DNA of 19,909 nucleotides. Source: Lachnospiraceae bacterium (lineage in GTDB: Bacteria > Bacillota > Clostridia > Lachnospirales > Lachnospiraceae). This document shows positions 13,834-19,909 of the stretch, piece by piece; position 1 is the stretch's first letter, and each line of letters starts with the position of its first letter. A model generated the notes under the pieces. That model had not been told where the DNA came from. It saw nothing but the letters and a program-made list of their open reading frames with translations, and ran no database searches. The translations under genes and the position numbers were made by a program. The DNA lies in assembly GCA_017477805.1 (NCBI GenBank), contig JAFUUM010000166.1, forward strand, positions 1-19,909. The letters run 5' to 3'.

Positions 13834-14133
13834 ATGGCACAGTTTGTCGATCAAGAGAACCTGAACAACACGAAACTGGGGGACACACAGTTTTTCCAGC
13901 AGGTAGAGCCTGAAGCGGAAAACGGTGTAAAGCTGATCCTGGATACGGTCTATCACGCCCTGACGGAAAAAGGGTATAACCCCGTGAATCAGATCGTAGG
14001 CTATATCATGTCCGGGGATCCCACCTACATCACCAATCATCAGGGCGCCAGATCTCTGATCATGAAGGTGGAGAGAGACGAGCTGGTTGAAGAACTGTTA
14101 AAGGAATACATTAAGAGCAATAACTGGAGATAA
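13834..14133 (+). CDS. IreB-family regulatory phosphoprotein (UPF0297/DUF965)
   Basis: The gene encodes a 99-residue protein with the family core GYNPVNQIVGYIMSGDPTYI and the C-terminal VERDELVEELLKEYI. In Enterococcus faecalis IreB is phosphorylated by the PASTA kinase IreK on N-terminal threonines and influences cephalosporin resistance; B. subtilis YrzL is the homologue. Here the N-terminus is about 10 residues longer than the E. faecalis protein. Thr18 in GDTQFF aligns with the enterococcal Thr7 context, and Thr13 is another candidate. AGGAG (13821-13825) lies 8 bases before ATG 13834, and ruvX starts 2 bases after the stop. ireB-ruvX-DUF1292 is a conserved Firmicutes cluster. Kinase control is family knowledge, not seen here. 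Confidence 0.94.
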   Translation: MAQFVDQENLNNTKLGDTQFFQQVEPEAENGVKLILDTVYHALTEKGYNPVNQIVGYIMSGDPTYITNHQGARSLIMKVERDELVEELLKEYIKSNNWR

Positions 14134-14135
14134 GT

Positions 14136-14585
14136 ATGCGTATTTTGGGTTTGGATTATGGTTCCAAGACCGTGGGCGTCGCCATCAGTGACCCCCTTGG
14201 TCTGACTGCGCAGGGACTGACCATTATCCGAAGAAAAGAAGAAAACAAACTCAGACAGACCCTGCAGCAGATCGAACAGATCATTCAGGAATACGGGGTT
14301 ACCACAATCGTACTCGGTGATCCCAAAAATATGAACGCTACCATCGGCGAGCGTTCCGAACTTTCCGCAGAGTTCAAGGAAATGCTGGAGAGACGTACGG
14401 GCCTGCCTGTAGTGATGTGGGATGAGCGACTGACCACGGTAGCGGCCGACAAGGTTTTGATGGAGGCGGGGGTCCGCAGAGAGCACCGTAAGGAGTACGT
14501 GGATCAGATCGCAGCCTCTTTTATTTTGCAGGGATATTTGGACTTCCTACGTCATTCCGGCGAAGCCGGTGACACGGGACGCTGA
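14136..14585 (+). CDS. ruvX: Putative pre-16S rRNA nuclease RuvX/YqgF
   Basis: The gene encodes a 149-residue RNase H-fold protein linked to pre-16S rRNA 5' maturation and, in some bacteria, Holliday junction resolution. The first catalytic Asp lies in ILGLDYGSKTVGVAISDP (residues 2-19). The second motif reads VLGDPKNMNATIGERS, with Asp where most homologues have Leu (GLPKNMNGT). WDERLTT and the C-terminal VDQIAASFILQGYL supply the remaining acidic residues. GGAGA (14126-14130) lies 5 bases before ATG 14136. The last dozen residues (from about RHSGEAGDTGR) exceed the usual length and are encoded by a run of hairpins; the stop codon is the loop of one of them. Confidence 0.93.
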   Translation: MRILGLDYGSKTVGVAISDPLGLTAQGLTIIRRKEENKLRQTLQQIEQIIQEYGVTTIVLGDPKNMNATIGERSELSAEFKEMLERRTGLPVVMWDERLTTVAADKVLMEAGVRREHRKEYVDQIAASFILQGYLDFLRHSGEAGDTGR

Positions 14586-14619
14586 GCGTCCCGCTGAGAG
14601 AAACGCCCCGCGTTTCTTC
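14551..14619 (+). repeat. Three consecutive hairpins across the ruvX stop
   Basis: Hairpin 1 pairs GTCA+CCGGC (14551-14561, two bases bulged) with GCCGG+TGAC (14565-14573), loop GAA. Hairpin 2 pairs CGGGACGC (14575-14582) with GCGTCCCG (14586-14593), its loop TGA being the ruvX stop codon. Hairpin 3 pairs AGAAACGC (14599-14606) with GCGTTTCT (14610-14617), loop CCC, followed by the pyrimidine-rich TCCTTC. They are nearly back to back. The third may act as a weak terminator; the whole looks like a REP-like palindromic element. Its mobility or copy number cannot be judged here. Confidence 0.7.
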
Positions 14620-14658
14620 CTTCATAATCAGAAAGCAAATGAGGTCGAATAAAGAAAT

Positions 14659-14928
14659 ATGGAAAAGATCATTTTCACCACAGATGAAGGAGAAGAAGTG
14701 GAATTTTTCGTTCTGGACGAGACCAGGATTGCCGGAACGGATTATATATTAGTAGTTGATGAGATGGATGGGGACGGCGAAGCCCTGATCCTAAAGGATG
14801 TGTCAGCACCTGAAGCCGAAGAGGCTCAGTATGAGATCGTAGATGACGACAAGGAACTGGCCGCGGTGGCGGAAGTCTTTGAAAAGATGGACGAAGATCT
14901 GACGCTCCTTTCGGAGAATGATGACTAA
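14659..14928 (+). CDS. DUF1292 family protein (YrzB-like)
   Basis: The gene encodes an 89-residue, very acidic protein beginning MEKIIFTTDEGEEVEFFVLDE and containing TDYILVVDE and EAQYEIVDDD, the hallmarks of DUF1292. Its function is unknown; in Firmicutes it almost always follows ireB and ruvX, as here. The C-terminal part is Asp/Glu-rich. The ribosome binding site is weak or distant (GAGGT 14641-14645, 13 bases before ATG 14659). Separation from ruvX by 73 bases holding two of the hairpins suggests its expression may differ from the two genes before it. The family call is secure; no activity is proposed. Confidence 0.9.
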   Translation: MEKIIFTTDEGEEVEFFVLDETRIAGTDYILVVDEMDGDGEALILKDVSAPEAEEAQYEIVDDDKELAAVAEVFEKMDEDLTLLSENDD

Positions 14929-14950
14929 GCGGTTTCTATCCGGGTTTTTG

Positions 14951-14980
14951 TCTCCGGGACAAGTGAAGTCCGACGGGAGA
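14951..14980 (+). promoter_or_regulatory. Leader stem-loop upstream of the RNase J ribosome binding site
   Basis: An outer stem TCTCC (14951-14955) with GGGAGA (14976-14980) encloses GGAC (14957-14960) with GTCC (14968-14971) and a 7-base loop. It ends 7 bases before AGGAGG. An alternative smaller hairpin pairs TTGTC (14948-14952) with GACAA (14958-14962). Control of RNase J synthesis is inferred only. Confidence 0.4.
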
Positions 14981-14987
14981 TGTATTT

Positions 14988-14993
14988 AGGAGG
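14988..14993 (+). promoter_or_regulatory. Shine-Dalgarno supporting the TTG start of RNase J
   Basis: A strong AGGAGG lies 11 bases before TTG 15005. The next in-frame ATG is about 25 codons further (the MN in EEIGMN), already within the conserved domain, so TTG is the real start. Confidence 0.75.
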
Positions 14994-15004
14994 ATAGAAA
15001 ACTT

Positions 15005-16693
15005 TTGAAGAAAAAAACAAATAAGAATGCGACACCGGCCGCTTCCAGATTAAAGGTCATCCCTCTCGGGGGACTGGAAGAGATCGGAATGAACATTACT
15101 GCCTTTGAATATGAGGACAGTATTGTTGTGGTGGACTGCGGTCTGTCATTTCCGGATGACGATATGCTGGGTGTGGATCTTGTGATCCCGGATGTCAGCT
15201 ATCTGAAAGAACACGCAGACAAAGTAAAAGGATTTGTGATCACCCACGGTCACGAGGATCACATCGGCGCACTTCCTTATGTGCTGAAGGACCTCAATGT
15301 GCCCATTTATGCTACCAGACTGACCATCGGTATCATCGATCACAAACTGGAAGAGCATGGCCTCAACGGCAAGGTAAAACGGAAAGTGGTGAAGTTCGGC
15401 CAGTCCGTGAACCTGGGTGACTTCCGGATCGAATTTATCAAGACCAATCACAGTATCGTGGATGCGGCAGCACTTGCCATCTACTCCCCTGCGGGCATTA
15501 TCGTCCACACCGGAGACTTTAAGGTGGATTATACCCCTGTTTACGGGGATGCCATTGACTTGCAGCGCTTTGCGGAGATCGGCAAAAAGGGCGTACTTGC
15601 GTTGATGTGCGACTCCACCAATGCGGAGAGACCCGGCTTTACGCCTTCCGAAAGATCCCTGACCAGGACCTTCCACAGTCTGTTTGAGGAACATAAGAAA
15701 AAGAGGATCATCGTTGCTACCTTTGCTTCCAACGTGGACAGAGTGCAGCAGATCATCAATACCGCCTATGAGTTCGGCCGCAAGGTTGTTGTGGAAGGCC
15801 GGAGCATGGTGAATATCATCGAGACCGCCACAAAACTGGAGTGCATCAGCATTCCCGACAACACGCTGGTGGATATCGAGGAACTGAAGAAATACCCGGA
15901 TGACAGAACTGTCATTATCACCACCGGAAGCCAGGGTGAGAGCATGGCGGCCCTCAGCCGTATTGCCAATAACACCCATAAGAAGATCTCCATCAAACCC
16001 GGTGACGTGGTGATCTTTTCTTCATCCCCCATCCCCGGCAACGAAAAGGCAGTTACCAAGATCGTTAACGAGCTTTTAAAGCGCGGTGCCGAAGTGGTGG
16101 TGCAGGATACCCATGTATCCGGACACCCCTGCCAGGAAGAGATCAAACTGATCTACAACCTGATCAAGCCTAAGTATGCCATTCCCGTTCACGGTGAGTA
16201 TAAGCATCTTGTGGCGCAGGCCCGTCTGGCAGAAGGCCTTGGCATCGATAAGAAGAATATCTTTATCATGCAGTCCGGCGATGTTCTGGAATTTGACGGA
16301 GCGGATTTTGCAAAAGTAACGGGCAGAGTCCATACCGGCGGCATCATGGTGGATGGTCTGGGCGTGGGAGACGTCGGAAATGTGGTCTTAAAAGACAGAC
16401 AGCTCCTTGCCGAAAACGGTATGATCGTCATCGTTCTTGTTCTGGATCAATACACCGGACAGGTGGCGGCAGGCCCCGATATCATTTCCAGAGGTTTCGT
16501 TTATGTCAAAGAATCCGACGAACTGATGGAAGAAGCCAGAAGCGTTGTGGAACTGGCAGTAGAACATTGTATGGACAGAAACATCCATGACTGGAATAAG
16601 ATCAAAAATGTCATGAGAGATGAGCTCAGCAGCTTCATCTGGAAACGTTACAAGAGACGCCCCATGATCCTGCCCATCATTGAAGAGGTTTAA
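15005..16693 (+). CDS. Ribonuclease J
   Basis: The gene encodes a 562-residue metallo-beta-lactamase/beta-CASP RNase with endonuclease and 5'-3' exonuclease activity, central to mRNA decay and rRNA maturation in Firmicutes. The domain opens with RLKVIPLGGLEEIGMN. The zinc motif HGHEDHIG is at 81-88, His149 lies in KTNHSIVD, Asp171 in HTGDFKVD, and the beta-CASP part begins with CDSTNAERPGF. The later HVSGHPCQEE and PVHGEYKHL supply remaining active-site residues. Length matches RNase J1/J2 (about 555). It starts at TTG. Only one base separates its stop from the YlbF-family gene. Whether it is J1- or J2-like cannot be told by eye. Confidence 0.96.
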   Translation: MKKKTNKNATPAASRLKVIPLGGLEEIGMNITAFEYEDSIVVVDCGLSFPDDDMLGVDLVIPDVSYLKEHADKVKGFVITHGHEDHIGALPYVLKDLNVPIYATRLTIGIIDHKLEEHGLNGKVKRKVVKFGQSVNLGDFRIEFIKTNHSIVDAAALAIYSPAGIIVHTGDFKVDYTPVYGDAIDLQRFAEIGKKGVLALMCDSTNAERPGFTPSERSLTRTFHSLFEEHKKKRIIVATFASNVDRVQQIINTAYEFGRKVVVEGRSMVNIIETATKLECISIPDNTLVDIEELKKYPDDRTVIITTGSQGESMAALSRIANNTHKKISIKPGDVVIFSSSPIPGNEKAVTKIVNELLKRGAEVVVQDTHVSGHPCQEEIKLIYNLIKPKYAIPVHGEYKHLVAQARLAEGLGIDKKNIFIMQSGDVLEFDGADFAKVTGRVHTGGIMVDGLGVGDVGNVVLKDRQLLAENGMIVIVLVLDQYTGQVAAGPDIISRGFVYVKESDELMEEARSVVELAVEHCMDRNIHDWNKIKNVMRDELSSFIWKRYKRRPMILPIIEEV

Positions 16694-16694
16694 A

Positions 16695-17033
16695 ATGGCA
16701 ATATTTGACGAGCAGGTGAATAAGAGCGTGAACGGGCTGATCGATGCCATCCGAAATTCCGATGTCTATCTGGAGTTCATGGCAGCACAGCAGGAAGTGT
16801 CCCGCATTGAAGGCCTGCAGGAGAAGATCGACGCATACCGGATGGAGAACTACCGGATGCAGCAGGAATTTCAGGGAGAAGAACTTCTCCGCAAGACAGA
16901 AGAGTTTACCAGAAAGTATGCTTCCTTTCGGGAAGATCCGGTGATCGATCACTTTCTTTCATCGGAACTGGCATTCTGCCGTATGGTGCAGGATGTCTGG
17001 AACGAACTGCTCAAGAAACTGGAGTTGGATTAA
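16695..17033 (+). CDS. YlbF/YmcA family protein (DUF964)
   Basis: The gene encodes a 112-residue, mostly helical protein: FDEQVNKSVNGLIDAIRNSDVYLEF, an Ala/Gln/Glu-rich middle and EFTRKYASFREDPVIDHFL match the YlbF/YmcA fold. In B. subtilis YlbF, YmcA and YaaT form a complex that binds RNase Y and affects mRNA maturation, competence and sporulation. Here the neighbour is RNase J, one base upstream, suggesting a co-expressed RNA-decay pair; that is inference. ATG 16695 is chosen, with GAGGT (16685-16689) 5 bases before; an in-frame TTG at 16680 lies inside the RNase J gene. The stop overlaps the next start by one base (TAATG). Confidence 0.88.
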   Translation: MAIFDEQVNKSVNGLIDAIRNSDVYLEFMAAQQEVSRIEGLQEKIDAYRMENYRMQQEFQGEELLRKTEEFTRKYASFREDPVIDHFLSSELAFCRMVQDVWNELLKKLELD

Positions 17034-17503
17034 TGAATGTTAGGCAGATCATAATCTCGGTGATCAGCGCCATCGTAAAGATCGCGATCCTGATCTATCT
17101 GATCACCTATATCACAAAGTGGACCGCCACCGCCTATGATTTCGGTTACCGGATCTTCACGGAGGAACCTGTCTCCATCGGTGAGGGAGTCAGTTATTCC
17201 GTCACCTTTGAAAAGGGCGCTTCCGTAAGAAACCTGGCCAAGACCCTGGAGGAATACGGTCTGATCCGCGACGCCAATCTGTTCTATGTACAGTATCTGG
17301 CATCGGATTACCGTAATAACCTCGTACCCGGTACTTACGAACTCTCCAGCGGCATGGATTCCCAACAGATGATGGAGATCATGTCGGGAAAGGATAAGGA
17401 ACAGACAGCCGCTTCATCGGCTAATTCGTCAACTTCCACAGAGACCGAAGCAGAAACGGAAGGTGCGGAAGCGGAGTCCGCAGAGAACGGAGGATCGGAT
17501 TGA
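17033..17503 (+). CDS. MltG-like membrane protein without the lytic domain
   Basis: The gene encodes a 156-residue protein with one N-terminal transmembrane segment (about residues 6-29). An MltG/YceG-type LysM-like domain follows (about 52-118: TFEKGASVRNLAKTLEEYGL, PGTYELSSGMDSQQMMEIM), then a Ser/Thr/Ala/Glu-rich tail (about 122-156). Full MltG, which cuts nascent glycan strands and sets their length, continues with a catalytic domain containing an essential Glu; that part is wholly absent. The frame ends cleanly and overlaps the next gene by 4 bases, so it looks like a settled short form rather than a recent truncation. It lies where full mltG stands next to trmR in Bacillus. It could bind peptidoglycan or regulate; this is inference. 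Confidence 0.8.
   Translation: MNVRQIIISVISAIVKIAILIYLITYITKWTATAYDFGYRIFTEEPVSIGEGVSYSVTFEKGASVRNLAKTLEEYGLIRDANLFYVQYLASDYRNNLVPGTYELSSGMDSQQMMEIMSGKDKEQTAASSANSSTSTETEAETEGAEAESAENGGSD
17489..17494 (+). promoter_or_regulatory. Shine-Dalgarno deciding the TTG start of the methyltransferase
   Basis: GGAGGA lies 5 bases before TTG 17500, ideal spacing. The next in-frame ATG (17518) is 23 bases away and has no site of its own. Confidence 0.75.
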
Positions 17504-18141
17504 TCGTAGAAGAACGTATGGCATCTTTTATCCGGTCCCTGGATCCGGGGATGCCCGAATATCTTGAAACAATTCGAACAAATGCAATAAAAACCAACGT
17601 GCCCATCATCCGGCGGGAGACGGGGAGCCTGATCCGATTCCTTTGCGCGAGCAAGGATCCGAAGGTCATCCTCGAGGTCGGATGTGCCGTTGGTTTTTCT
17701 GCGTTATGGATGAGTGAGTGTGCACCTCATGCAAAGATCACCACCATCGAGAAGGTGGAAAAGCGCATTGCAGAGGCCAAAAAGAACTTTCACGAGGCAG
17801 GAAAAGCGGATGTGATCAACCTTTTGAAGGGGGATGCCCTGGAGATCCTGCCCACCCTGGACCTGCAGGCGGATCTTGCTTTTGTGGATGCGGCAAAGGG
17901 CCAGTACTTGAACTTCCTGCCTGAAGTCATGAGGCTCCTGGCACCCGGCGGGATCCTGATCTCTGACAACGTGCTCCAGGACGGAGATGTGACAGAGTCC
18001 AGGTACGCGGTCACAAGACGGGACCGGACCATCCATCAGCGGATGAGAGACTATCTTTTTGAACTTCAGCACCGAGATGACCTGGCCACCACGGTATTGA
18101 CGGTGGGAGACGGGGTTGCCCTGTCGGTGAAACTGCCCTGA
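17500..18141 (+). CDS. O-methyltransferase, probably TrmR (tRNA 5-hydroxyuridine methyltransferase)
   Basis: The gene encodes a 213-residue class I SAM-dependent O-methyltransferase of the Methyltransf_3 (caffeoyl-CoA/catechol type) family. SAM motif I is EVGCAVGFSALW (59-70), motif II TTIEKVEKRI (81-90). Metal-binding positions lie in FVDAAKGQY (Asp130) and SDNVLQDG (Asp156, Asn157). In B. subtilis the homologue next to mltG and the U32 genes is TrmR (YrrM), which methylates ho5U34 to mo5U34 in tRNA. The same neighbours here support that role, though the family also contains small-molecule enzymes. The start is TTG 17500, overlapping the previous stop (TTGA). The C-terminus ends in TVLTVGDGVALSVKLP, typical of the group. 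Confidence 0.88.
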   Translation: MIVEERMASFIRSLDPGMPEYLETIRTNAIKTNVPIIRRETGSLIRFLCASKDPKVILEVGCAVGFSALWMSECAPHAKITTIEKVEKRIAEAKKNFHEAGKADVINLLKGDALEILPTLDLQADLAFVDAAKGQYLNFLPEVMRLLAPGGILISDNVLQDGDVTESRYAVTRRDRTIHQRMRDYLFELQHRDDLATTVLTVGDGVALSVKLP

Positions 18142-18183
18142 CCGCAGGAGGGTGGACCGGCGAAACGGTGGGAAAAGCACAAC

Positions 18184-18188
18184 GAGGA
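18184..18188 (+). promoter_or_regulatory. Shine-Dalgarno deciding the U32 protein start
   Basis: GAGGA lies 6 bases before ATG 18195. It directly abuts ATG 18189, which is therefore unlikely to be used, and it is downstream of GTG 18168. Confidence 0.7.
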
Positions 18189-18194
18189 ATGAAC

Positions 18195-19430
18195 ATGAAC
18201 AGAAAACGAAACATTGAGCTGCTCTGCCCGGCGGGAGATCTGGAAACCTTAAAGATCGCCGTCATCTACGGAGCGGATGCGGTATATATTGGCGGAGAAG
18301 CCTACGGGCTTCGGGCCAAAGCCGGCAATTTCAGCAAGGATGAGATGAAAGAAGGAATCGCGTTTGCCCATGAACACGGAGCAAAGGTGTATGTCACAGC
18401 CAATATCCTTGCCCACAATAACGACCTTGAGGGCGCAAAAGCCTATTTCGAAGAGCTGGCGGAAGTTGGCCCGGATGCCATTCTCGTGGCAGATCCCGGT
18501 ATGTTCCTTCTTGCAAAAGAAGCCTGCCCCAAGATCCCCCTCCATATCTCTACCCAGGCCAATAACACCAATTACATGACCTATCATTTCTGGCATGATC
18601 TCGGAGCTACCCGTGTTGTATCCGCAAGGGAATTGTCCCTGGCGGAGATCAAAGAGATCCGGGACAACATCCCCGAAGAGATGGAGATCGAGAGTTTTGT
18701 CCACGGCGCCATGTGTATTTCCTATTCCGGCAGATGCCTCCTCAGCAACTACTTTACGGGACGGGATGCCAATCAGGGAGAATGTACCCACCCCTGCAGA
18801 TGGAAGTATGCGGTAATGGAAGAGACAAGGCCCGGAGAGTATCTTCCCGTGGAGGAAAACGACCGGGGAACTTACATCTTCAATTCCAAGGACCTTTGCA
18901 TGGTGGAGCATCTTCCTGAAATGCTGGATGCGGGCATCGACAGTTTAAAGATCGAAGGTCGCATGAAGACCGCTCTTTACGTGGCCACCGTAGCAAGGAC
19001 ATACCGGAAAGCCATCGATGACTATTTAGAGGATCCTGAGAAGTACAAAAAAGAACTGCCCTGGTACGAGGCGGAGATCCGCAAGTGCACCCACAGACAG
19101 TTCACCACCGGTTTTTACTTCGGAAAGCCTACCCATGAAACCCAGATCTACGACTCTTCCACCTATGTGAACGAGTACACCTATCTTGGTTATGCCGGTT
19201 CCGTGGACGGGAAAGGCGCAGCCACCATGGAACAGAAGAACAAATTCTGCGTGGGCGATGAGATCGAGATCATGAAACCGGACGGAAAAAACGTACCTGT
19301 TACCGTTCTTGAAATGTGGGACGAAACGGGAGCACCCATTTCCGCCTGCCCCCATGCCAAACAGATCTTTCGCGTAAAACTGTCGGAGCCTCTTGCTCCC
19401 TTTGATATCTTACGGACAAAAAAGGACTGA
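18195..19430 (+). CDS. U32 family protein, probably TrhP-type tRNA hydroxylation protein
   Basis: The gene encodes a 411-residue member of the former 'peptidase U32' family. The N-terminal barrel starts LLCPAGDLETLKIAVIYGAD. The U32 signature spans ESFVHGAMCISYSGRCLLS (166-184), with Cys174 and Cys181, followed by Cys197 and Cys201 in GECTHPCRW; together these four cysteines are the likely iron-sulfur ligands. E. coli TrhP (YegQ) and B. subtilis TrhP1/TrhP2 (YrrN/YrrO) use prephenate for 5-hydroxylation of uridine 34 in tRNA; RlhA is a rRNA-acting relative. Pairing with the TrmR-like gene favours TrhP. Only one U32 gene is visible, of YrrO-like length. Collagenase-type peptidase activity, an old label, is doubtful. 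ATG 18195 is chosen on ribosome binding site spacing. The next start follows 5 bases after the stop. Confidence 0.92.
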   Translation: MNRKRNIELLCPAGDLETLKIAVIYGADAVYIGGEAYGLRAKAGNFSKDEMKEGIAFAHEHGAKVYVTANILAHNNDLEGAKAYFEELAEVGPDAILVADPGMFLLAKEACPKIPLHISTQANNTNYMTYHFWHDLGATRVVSARELSLAEIKEIRDNIPEEMEIESFVHGAMCISYSGRCLLSNYFTGRDANQGECTHPCRWKYAVMEETRPGEYLPVEENDRGTYIFNSKDLCMVEHLPEMLDAGIDSLKIEGRMKTALYVATVARTYRKAIDDYLEDPEKYKKELPWYEAEIRKCTHRQFTTGFYFGKPTHETQIYDSSTYVNEYTYLGYAGSVDGKGAATMEQKNKFCVGDEIEIMKPDGKNVPVTVLEMWDETGAPISACPHAKQIFRVKLSEPLAPFDILRTKKD

Positions 19431-19435
19431 TCATC

Positions 19436-19909
19436 ATGAAAAAGAAAACCACTGTGGCAGCAATGGCATTACCGATCCTGCTTGCGATCCTTTTCTGCTT
19501 CCTGCCGACCAGGACCGGAGATGTGATCCTCCGGCTCCATTTTTGGGAAGTGAACGAGTCGGTCCAAAAAGACGGCTGCGTTTTGTTTTATACCACAAAA
19601 GACAATGATACCTTTACGGCCGAAAACTGCGCCTTCGGATATCTGAACGAAACGGAGCATCGTGTGGAATTCCGTTTGGACAGCAGCCTGAAAGGGCGGA
19701 TCACCGGGATCCGAATTGACCTTCCTGCAGCCGAGCAGACCCTTGTGGTGGATGACGTGTCGGTACTCAGCGGCGGCGTAGTTAAGAAGAACTATAACCC
19801 GGTGGATTTTTTCGCGGATGAGATGATAAAGGCCCAAAATGATATTGCGGCCATAGAACGGATCGACTTTCAATCCAGGGCTTATCTTGTAACAACGGGA
19901 GCGGATCCT
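19436..19909 (+). CDS. Unknown membrane-anchored or secreted protein (N-terminal part)
   Basis: An open frame from ATG 19436 runs 158 codons to the window edge without a stop. AAAGGA (19421-19426), overlapping the end of the U32 gene, lies 9 bases before it. Residues 1-4 are Met-Lys-Lys-Lys, followed by a hydrophobic stretch to about 24 (VAAMALPILLAILFCFLP), a signal peptide or first membrane segment. The rest so far is soluble and beta-rich looking, with LHFWEVNESV, a pair of cysteines (48, 65) and KGRITGIRIDLPAAEQTLVVDDVSVLSGG. This 'I.GIRIDL......DDVSV' pattern reminds me of extracellular domains attached to large polytopic glycosyltransferase-like proteins, but I do not recognise the family. 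It is probably cotranscribed with the U32 gene. Confidence 0.7.
   Translation, partial: MKKKTTVAAMALPILLAILFCFLPTRTGDVILRLHFWEVNESVQKDGCVLFYTTKDNDTFTAENCAFGYLNETEHRVEFRLDSSLKGRITGIRIDLPAAEQTLVVDDVSVLSGGVVKKNYNPVDFFADEMIKAQNDIAAIERIDFQSRAYLVTTGADP

Overview
The window looks like chromosomal core sequence from a member of the Clostridia, most likely Lachnospiraceae. The grounds are the gene order, an HrcA/CIRCE heat-shock operon, purine-rich Shine-Dalgarno sites, roughly half G+C content, and families typical of that group: a DUF6465-type tail at the left edge, a DUF6020-type membrane protein, a C-terminally short MltG-like protein and an HPr-like protein without its phospho-histidine. I see no phage, transposon, CRISPR, rRNA or tRNA. 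All genes are on the + strand except one small HPr-like gene. No gene-free stretch exceeds 300 bases.

Layout. (1) 1-1046: end of a DUF6465-like gene, a strong terminator, then an Mrp/NBP35-type Fe-S carrier ATPase. (2) 1074-12053: a vegetative-type promoter and a perfect CIRCE operator lead into hrcA-grpE-dnaK-dnaJ. A polytopic membrane protein follows, joined to dnaJ and overlapping prmA, then rsmE, a cysteine desulfurase and thiI, ending at a 13-bp hairpin terminator near 12113-12142. This resembles the Bacillus subtilis order hrcA-grpE-dnaK-dnaJ-prmA-rsmE-mtaB, with a membrane protein inserted after dnaJ and a desulfurase/thiI/HPr block inserted before mtaB. (3) 12150-12449: the divergent HPr-like gene with its own promoter. 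(4) 12462-14928: mtaB, ireB, ruvX and a DUF1292 gene, with three hairpins in a row across the end of ruvX. (5) 15005-19909: RNase J, a YlbF-family protein, an MltG-like anchor protein without a catalytic domain, a TrmR-like O-methyltransferase, a U32-family (TrhP-like) protein, and the start of an unknown membrane-anchored protein cut by the window edge.

Functional themes are protein quality control (HrcA, GrpE, DnaK, DnaJ), modification of the translation apparatus (PrmA on ribosomal protein L11, RsmE on 16S rRNA, desulfurase plus ThiI for 4-thiouridine, MtaB for ms2t6A, TrmR plus TrhP for 5-methoxyuridine), RNA turnover (RNase J with a YlbF-family neighbour) and envelope signalling (IreB, MltG-like). 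I do not see a clearly new defence or metabolic system. The most interesting points are the His-less HPr paralogue, the MltG-like protein lacking its lytic domain, the hairpin triplet that encodes the RuvX tail, the membrane protein coupled into the heat-shock operon, and several structured intergenic RNAs.
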